Of a DNA stretch of 64,000 bases, positions 1 to 64,000 are shown in pieces. Position numbers and translations under genes: made by a program. This DNA comes from Hormiphora californensis (Eukaryota; Ctenophora; Tentaculata; Cydippida; Pleurobrachiidae): contig CM035361.1 in the NCBI GenBank assembly GCA_020137815.1, positions 5,048,960-5,112,959 of the forward strand, read 5' to 3'. Every line of letters starts with the position of its first letter. The first letter of the stretch is position 1. Below the pieces are notes generated by a model. It worked only from the letters and a program-made list of their open reading frames with translations. It was not told where the DNA came from and searched no databases.

Positions 1-309
1 AGAGTGGAGAGAGAGAGTGAGACAGAGAGGGAGATAGTAAGCGCGTGTTTGTCCGTCCGTCTGTCTCTGTCCGTTTGTTTCCATCTCTGTCTTTTTCTGT
101 CTCACTCTTTTTCTGTCTCACTCCGTCCCTATATCACTATCTTTCCATCTTACTCTCTTTCCATCTTACTCTGTCCTTCTGTCTCAGGTCTTTATCCGTC
201 TGTTTCTGTCCCTGTACCCCTCCCTCAGTCCCTCCCTCTCTTTCCCTCTCCTTCCCTCTCGCTCCCTCCCTCCCTCCCTCTCTCCCTCTCCTTTTTATTT
301 TGCGTCTAT

Positions 310-825
310 ATTGCGTCTTTATCGATTTCGCACACATGCGGCTATAATGCGTCTATAATGCGTCTATACTGCTTCCTTTTATATGCGACAAAAATGCGTT
401 TATAAAACGCCCAACTGCGCCTCAAATATCGCACTGTAGCCTGGAGTACGTCTAAAGTGCTTCTTTAAAAAGCACGTTTTTATAGACGCGGCGTCTATAA
501 AAAGCGATTTGCGTCTATAATGCTTCTATCATGCGTCTATATGGGTCTATGTAGCGTTTATGGTGCTGCTATAGTCAGTCTATAATGCGTCTATAGTGCG
601 TCTATAAGGTGATTTTGGGGTGGGTAGTGCGCCTATAATGCGGCTATACTGCGTCGCGTCTATAAAAATGCGTTTATATTGCTGTTATAATGCGTCTATA
701 TTGCGTCTATAGTGCTGCTTACGAAATTGCGTCTATATTGCGTGTGTCTATAATGCGTCTATAATGCGTTTATAATGCGTTTATAATGCGTCTATAGTAC
801 GTGGGTACTGCGTCTATAGTGCGAT
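310..825. repeat. Degenerate ~12-bp TGCGTCTATAA repeat
   Basis: About 30 variants of GCGTCTATA(A/T)TG, preceded at 60-300 by a CT-rich tract. No ABCC terminal exon is visible in 1-1397. Confidence 0.8.
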
Positions 826-1039
826 GCCCGCAAATGCAAAATTGCCCCCCTCCCCTCCCTTACATTTTTGCATTTTGGGACCCCTCTGGCAAATTTTTAC
901 CTTCCATCCGATCGTTCTGAAATTTTGTATGCCTCTTCTCCTATATGAGGGCCCTCAGAGTACAAAATTTCATCCCTCTACTTCATCTGGAACATGCATT
1001 TTTAAAGCATCAAAAACCCCGAAATTTGCAATGGTATAT

Positions 1040-1215
1040 AGTAGCACTGGCAGGTTAACGCGCTTGTGTGTAGAAGTGTTGCGTGTGCTCTCTCTTTTAT
1101 TTTTTGAGTTAGAGGGTATTTCTAAGGTGGGGGCTCTGCCCCCACACCCCCGTTTAAGGTGGGGGCTGCGCCCCCACACCCCCCTTTTGGGCCCGGGGCA
1201 CTTGCCAGTGCTATG
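1040..1215. mobile_element. Possible MITE with AGCACTGGCA ends
   Basis: AGCACTGGCAGGT at about 1043 and CTTGCCAGTGCT at about 1202-1213. The interior has two AGGTGGGGGCT(C/G)(T/C)GCCCCCACACCCCC hairpins. Confidence 0.5.
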
Positions 1216-1397
1216 ATAGAGAATTAGGTTTTAACCTGGGATAGGAGGGAGAGAGATTGTTTTAGGCTGTGTGGGAGAAGCTGTTGTTTACAATATATGC
1301 TATGCAATTGCTGTCAGTGAGAAGCAGTCGTGAGAAATATATGCATATAAACCTAACATATAAACCTAACATTGTGCGAGCAAGATATACTACTAAC

Positions 1398-44532
<43,135 letters not shown>

Positions 44533-44789
44533 TTTACATAATCTTTACAGGAGATATAGGTATTATATATATTACGATATTATACAGTACAGGGTGCTGA
44601 AAATACTCAATACCAAGCTCAGATTAACAAGTTAGAGAGAATTGAAGCAGGTTCTACACGCTAGAAAGGGAGGGGATGAGCGTTGCATGAGAGGGGGCGA
44701 GACAAAATGTACCAAGCAATTTAGATCTAATATCCGCATACACAATTAGAGAGCAAGTCAATGAGCAGTTTACCCCTGGGGGTATGACA

Positions 44790-44791
44790 AC

Positions 44792-44832
<41 letters not shown>

Positions 44833-45610
44833 ATTCTTAACTCTTTCCCTCTCTACCCCCCTCTCTCTCTCTCTCTTTCGCTCTGTCTCTTTCTATCTCT
44901 TCCTCCCCTATCCGCCCACAATTTACGGCTATTCCTCAGCTCAGGGGCAGGTGCAAATATTAGATCATCATTCATCGTATATATTTCATTCAGGTGCAGG
45001 CTTTAGGACTGTAACTCACCTGGACAGTAACTCGAAAGTGAGTTATTGTCCGAAAATTGGCGTCGACATTTTTTTTTCTGGTGACTTTCTGTCCGTATTA
45101 TTTTCGACTTTTTGCTAGGACAAAAAGTCGATAGCTAGGACAAAATCTCGAAATTTAAACTCACCTAGGTGAGTTATGCGGACACTAACTCGAATTTGTT
45201 TCGAGTTGGGGGACAGAAACTCACTTGCTAAAACTACGAAAATGTCGAAAATTCTGGTGATATTTTCATTTTCCATGGCAGGTGAGTTTCTGTCCGGCCA
45301 ATGAAATATGTTTCCAAACAGAATTTTTGAGTTTTTTTGTTCTAGCTATCATTATTACAAGTGAAACAAGTTGTGTGGTTGACATAAATACACTGTAAAA
45401 CCCATATCCCATCCCTTTCTATATCTCCCTTCATCTCTCTCTTTCCCTCTCTATCTCTAGCTCCCTTCCTCTCTCTTTCTCTCTCTCTCTCTCTCTCTTT
45501 CACTCTCTCACTCTCTCTCTCTCTCTCTCGCTCTCTCTCTCGTCTCTCTCCTCTCTCTCTCCTCTCTCTCTCTCCTCTCTCCTCTCTCTCTTTCCCTCTT
45601 CCTCTCTCCG
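44790..45610. repeat. CT-rich simple repeats upstream of ABCC
   Basis: (TC)n at 44793-44832 and CT-rich blocks at 44840-44905 and 45415-45607, 260 bp to 1 kb upstream of the ABCC start codon. Confidence 0.9.
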
Positions 45611-46745
45611 GGCTGCTATTCAGCAACCTATAAAATCCAAAATCCTTCAACAGAGAAGATGATAGGAGTCACAACAGCTCATATTAAGGATCGACTGGAC
45701 TCAGTAAAGAGAAGTCTTGAGTCGTAGCTGCATAGTGGGTATGATGTCGATAAGGAGAAAGGATCCACAATCAGTAGGTCTTGCTGTGATAAATTGTCGA
45801 GGATACGTGGGTAGCTAGGCTGGTCGGGAACAGATCGGAGAGGAGAAAAACCACTGCAAGTGATGAACAGCTCTCGTTGTCTCTCCATCTCTCTTCCTCT
45901 CTCTTCGTCTCTCCATCTCTCTTCCTCTCTCTCTTTGAATGGTGTGATAGATTATCGAGTGAAGGATAGGTGAGTCACTGAGTAGGAGAGCAGCTGCAGT
46001 CTGCAGCTAGGCTGGTTGGGAACAGATTGGAGAGGAGATGTAGACCACTGCAGCAGGTGATGAACGATGACTCATTGGATGAGAGATCCGAGATCCATGA
46101 CGTTCAAGGCGTTCGGGAATTCTACCCGCCTTAAGTCAAAGTAAGTCAATGACGGGAATTGAGCCCCGGAGCTAGAGAGACAAAGAGAAGCAGAGCTCAA
46201 CCAATGTATGAGTGAACAACGAGAACTGAACTAGCCCGCCCTTTCTCCCCTCTCTCTCTGTCAGGATCTTCTCTACAACTTTGCATCCCTCTCTCTGCCA
46301 ACGACGCCGCCATGTCTTCCCGCCTTTTTCTCTCTGTACATGAAGTGAGTTCTAGTCCGGACAGAAAATCGAAATTCGCTAATTAAGCGGACAAAAACTC
46401 ACATATTTTCCCGCCCTTTCCCTGTCACCCTTGTTCCCCCTCTCTACCGAAAGTGAGTTGTAGTCCGAATTTGTGAGTTTAGAGGGCGGACAAAAAGTCG
46501 AATTTCGACATTTTTAGCGGACAGAAACTCACCTTGACCCCCACAACTCGAACAGGTGAGTTAGTGTCCGCCCGGACTCTAACTCACCGTAAATAGTGCT
46601 AAACAGTGGGGCGGACAGAAAGTCACCTGATCCGGACTGTAACTCACCTAAATTCGACATTTTCAAAAGTGAGTTAAAGTCCGAAATTTTCGAGTTCGAG
46701 TTCGAGTTATCGTCCGTTCGAGTTTCTGTCCGGTACCCCAGGTGC
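45005..46745. repeat. Cluster of GTGAGTT-NNN-GTCCG motifs in both orientations
   Basis: At least 15 matches to GAGTTNNNGTCCG or its reverse complement CGGACNNNAACTC (for example near 45030, 45165, 45280, 46350, 46455, 46520, 46560, 46615, 46640, 46690), often paired head to head. The N3 and intervening bases vary. Confidence 0.75.
45760..46070. repeat. Two-copy ~190-bp diverged duplication
   Basis: AGCTAGGCTGGT(C/T)GGGAACAGAT(C/T)GGAGAGGAGA...CACTGCA at 45814 and again at 46003. Confidence 0.75.
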
Positions 46746-47054
46746 ATAATACTCTCCCCTTTCTCCCTCTCTCTCTATCTTTCTCTCTATGATCTATCTA
46801 CTTATCTTCCTCTCTCTCTCGCAGGTTGAGATCATTATCAGTGTCTAATACAGCAGCTACAGGTCCATATAACTGTGTGATATGAGTGACGAAATGAGTA
46901 TTACATATCACTCAGGAACCAAAAATCTTGCAACGTGTCATCACCTTTCAGCAGACTAATAACTCCTTCAGGATCTTTACATGTAACGTTACCGGCCCCT
47001 ACTCAACCACCAACTCAACGTGAAATTTCCCGTGCAAGATTTCCTGCACAACTT

Positions 47055-47195
47055 TTAATTTAGAGCGATAAGTTACTGTGACCTACCCCCACTAATTTAG
47101 TGTTTAAAACCTATATCGACAGGTTTATTAGAGCGATAAGTTACTGTGACCTACCCCCACTAATTTAGTGTTTAAAACCTATGTCGACAGGTTTT
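47055..47195. repeat. Two-copy ~70-bp tandem duplication
   Basis: TTAGAGCGATAAGTTACTGTG ... AACCTAT(A/G)TCGACA occurs twice in a row. Confidence 0.9.
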
Positions 47196-48190
47196 TACAC
47201 AAGGTAAAATACATTGTTATTCGTAATGACCATTATAAAATGGAAGGGACTAAGAATTAGCACGGGTTGCCTTCAGGAAATTGCTGTCTAGTTTATACCC
47301 TCCGAATCTGTGTGAAATGGACAATTCAAACTAGACATGGAAATTAAGACGTGTCTATTAAACCTCCACTAGTAAGTCTATCGGAACTATATAACCTATA
47401 TAATTTACACAGTCGCCAAGTGAGATAGTGACTATCTCACTTGGCGATAAGTGTGAGCAACTCACATTTCAATATATAATATGTCACATATTTCAAGGCT
47501 CACATACCGACTACTGTCTACTAGGAGTACCGGAAAGTTTGTTGGTATCACTCCAATTTCCGTGTTGAGTTCAATCCAAAATCAATATTCTCACGGACAA
47601 AGGACAGCCTTTATGGGAACTTGAGTTTTACGACCATAACTATAATCGGTAAGTTCACCCTGGCCTTGTGGACATGATTAGCAAAGCTGTGGAACAGTAT
47701 TTCAACAGTAACGCTGCCGCTTATAGTCGCATTACCGTAATGGAATTACAGTAATAAGACGCAGACTTTGCATAACGCACGACAAAAATTCATGTGTCAG
47801 CACGTACCAGCGCACTGATTGGCCACGGTTGCACGTCGTCTTACCGTAACTCCGTTTTCCATTACCGTTTTCCCACTACAAGCGACCGGGTTATCAGCCG
47901 CCAAGTTCGAGAGTTTAAACAAAGAACTTGTTCTAGAAGAACCTCCGGTTCAAGGATCTCAACAATCATTGTGTTTGTCTACAACTTGATCTGTGAGCAT
48001 TGAGCAACCTATGGAGGCCCGACAAATTTGTCACGAAACGCATGCAATGTGCATAATATTTTGCCCAAAGACGGTTTCAACAAATATCCCTTTTTTCGAT
48101 AAATTTGTTTGCTTTGGACTTTAATTGTTTTGGAACGGCAAGCAATTGATGCAGCACAAAACGTAAAAATGCGTGTTACGTTGTACATAT

Positions 48191-48450
48191 TAAAGTCGGA
48201 TTTTTTGAAACTATCACCCCCCTTTTCACGCGCGGCGTCGTATTTGCGCGTGACAGCCCCCACTTGCTCTCACTTTTCGGCAAAAAGCCGCATATCACCG
48301 GAAAGAGCATAATTTTGTGAGTCCGTAAAACTTTTGTTTGACGAAATTGGTCAAGAAACAAAGGCGTGAGAGCCTAAACAAGTTTCCGGCGCACAAATAA
48401 AAACTCGCGTGCCACCCAGGGGGGTGACAGTTTCAAAAAATCCGACTTTA
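48191..48450. mobile_element. 260-bp MITE with ~30-bp TIR
   Basis: TAAAGTCGGATTTTTTGAAACTATCACC and its inverse at the right end, in intergenic DNA. Confidence 0.85.
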
Positions 48451-49934
48451 CCCAAATTATTATTATTATTAAATCTGTTTATAATAATTTGACACTGTCA
48501 ATATTTCCCTCCTATTTGCGAGGAAAATGGAACTCTCTAGGCCTCTTTCACACTCTCAGCTGACAGATCATACAAACAAAATATAAAATGTCGATTAAAA
48601 TACTGATTAGATAATGATTGTGATTAAAATATATTGTAAATTGATTAAATAAGTTAGTTAAAAATTCACTCCGTGGAGTGCGATTCGTACACAGTATGTA
48701 CGTCTCGTGTTGGTCAGTTAGACATTTACAATTGATTATAATTTAAACCCATTACACCGTGGTAAACCTCATGCGTATCTTAACATGCCTTTGGGCCTCC
48801 GCAATGTTATTAGCTTTTAAGCGAATAATAAAGAATTGTCACACTGGCATATGGTTGTCCGCCTGCGTCCTGTGACCTGTCCAGGCCCAAGGGTCCAGTA
48901 TTCACAAACTTGAAAAGTTCTTATGATTCGCTTTACAAAAAGTTTGTGGAGGGAAGAGGCGTTCTAGTGTGGTCTGTCTGCTGCAAAGTACTATTCAACC
49001 ATCCTGAGTCCCTACCAAGGCGGCAAGCTCTGGGCTCTGTCCCAATTTTGGAGTAGGTTAGAAAATGTAACTAGAGTGTGGATCAAGATCTGAATCGAGA
49101 TACTGAAACAGTGAAGTACTCTGACTCTCTGCAGTGACTAGATGGCCTATGGGTGGTAAGCTGTGTTAACGTGCAAGATTTGTTCCGAATTTATTTTAAA
49201 CATTTGTAAAAAATTTACGAGCACGAGCTCCCGAAAATCGAAATATTAAATCCAATTTCGCGCGCGCGCATCTTAAGACGCGCAAATACTTACCGCGCAC
49301 TTACTTTCTCTGAATTCACTGTCATTGTGATAAATTCGACTTTCACAAAAATGACAAGCATTTTGCATAATTCACCACAAACTGTTAGTCGAATGAACAA
49401 AGTCAAACACGTTTATTTATCCTGTGTTTAGAAAATCAAAAAGTCATTAGAAATGAACATAATAATATCACATTACTTGTTGAGATATTCAACAACACAT
49501 TACAATGTTATCATTCGTATAAGTATACATTACATGGACTTATAGAAACTGTACTAGAAAGGGTCACATGTACGTTGCAGAACTGTATTGACATTGTACA
49601 ACTGTACAATATGCAGTACAGTTTACCTTTACAGAACACTTTTTAATTTCTTTGCAGAAATATTGTTGTCCATCCGACACCGGAGAAAGGCCATGAATAG
49701 TATAAAAACTCGCAAAATAGTGTGTCCATATATTAATTAAATAATTTAGTTATGTAGGACCAACACTATTACCATGGTAATATCTCACTTCACTAGAGGG
49801 TCACGACATGGGGTCACCTTGGTCTTGGTCGACCCTCTCAGTCTCAAAACAAGGCTAACCTCGCTCAAGGAGGTTTCACTGTATTTGACAAATCGCCAAA
49901 AAGAAGTCTTTTACAAAATATATTTCAGCCTTTC

Positions 49935-49998
49935 CTGTCCTGTCTGGCGCCGCGACCCATCTGAGCGCACTGTCAAATGGGGTATGGCGCCGCCATAC
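49935..49998. mobile_element. Second copy of the GGCGCCGC-ended MITE
   Basis: CTGTCTGGCGCCGCGACCCATCTGAGCGC...ATGGCGCCGCCATACAG, related to 9860-9948. Confidence 0.75.
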
Positions 49999-50050
49999 AG
50001 TTCCTGTCTCTCTCTCTCTCTGAATCTGAATGTCTTTGAGAATGTATGGG

Positions 50051-63984
<13,934 letters not shown>

Positions 63985-64000
63985 CTAAACAACAGGAAAA

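Larger units (their letters stand above)
44533..50050. other. Intergenic region between ABCC and the BCOR-like gene
   Basis: Both genes are on the minus strand, so this is the ABCC upstream region and the BCOR-like downstream region. It holds CT tracts, the GAGTT-N3-GTCCG cluster, two MITEs and tandem duplications; I see no convincing gene. 47800-48180 and 48460-49900 look like unique non-coding DNA. Confidence 0.6.

Noticed and set aside
824-1216. 130-codon plus-strand ORF
   Set aside because: Low-complexity Pro-rich sequence over hairpin repeats; no splice sites, homology or codon signal.
45679-45888. Possible small gene on the minus strand
   Set aside because: The frame lies in a diverged ~190-bp duplication and is not kept open in the second copy.

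Overview
The window is eukaryotic and almost certainly from an animal. Protein-coding sequence is cut into short exons with canonical GT/AG junctions. The proteins are animal-type: a full-length MRP/ABCC transporter with a TMD0 domain, a class C GPCR, and a BCOR-like ankyrin/PUFD co-repressor. There are no prokaryotic signals. A lineage with many class C GPCRs and dense MITEs, such as a sponge or another non-bilaterian, would fit, but I cannot name the species from the sequence.

Layout. (1) Positions 1398-44532, minus strand: one ABCC transporter gene. I resolved 41 exons by matching splice sites, reading phase and the ABCC protein order. They run from the start codon at 44532 to the H-loop exon at 1398; the last exon(s) lie beyond the left edge. 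Its introns contain other genes on the plus strand: a broken class C GPCR (2249-6257), a small secreted Cys-rich protein (7489-8007) and a secreted Trp-rich protein (15810-16817). They also contain a virus-derived island with a pX-like and a capsid-like gene (35737-37293, minus strand). (2) 44533-50050: intergenic DNA with simple repeats, MITEs and an unusual cluster of a GAGTT-N3-GTCCG motif. (3) 50051 to beyond 63984, minus strand: a large Gln-rich nuclear protein ending in ankyrin repeats and a PUFD-like domain (BCOR-like); its 5' end lies beyond the right edge.

The most unusual property is what happens at the splice junctions. In both large genes and in a nested gene, short stretches spanning an exon-intron boundary have been tandemly duplicated. 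The extreme case is about 178 copies of a 31-bp unit carrying the end of an ABCC exon plus its 5' splice site (28072-33577). Other cases are a 38-bp donor array (about 28 copies), a 38-bp acceptor array (about 9 copies), a 31-bp donor array in the BCOR-like gene (5 copies), and at least seven two- or three-copy cases. In addition, seven copies of one ~105-bp MITE (terminal repeat AGGAACCGACCGAA) are present, and at five of them the flanking duplication contains or abuts a splice site. I regard this link between splice sites and duplication or insertion as the candidate undescribed phenomenon of the window.

Other structure includes five ~0.9-1.5 kb near-perfect inverted-repeat (foldback) elements, two of them sharing TTAA ends; a 146-bp perfect palindrome with no spacer; and a degenerate internal duplication of four ABCC exons around the viral island. 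There are also pogo-like MITEs, telomere-like GGGTTA tracts, and a dispersed GTCACGTGATGCCC motif that fills several introns. All homologies were judged by eye from remembered family features; no database search was run.
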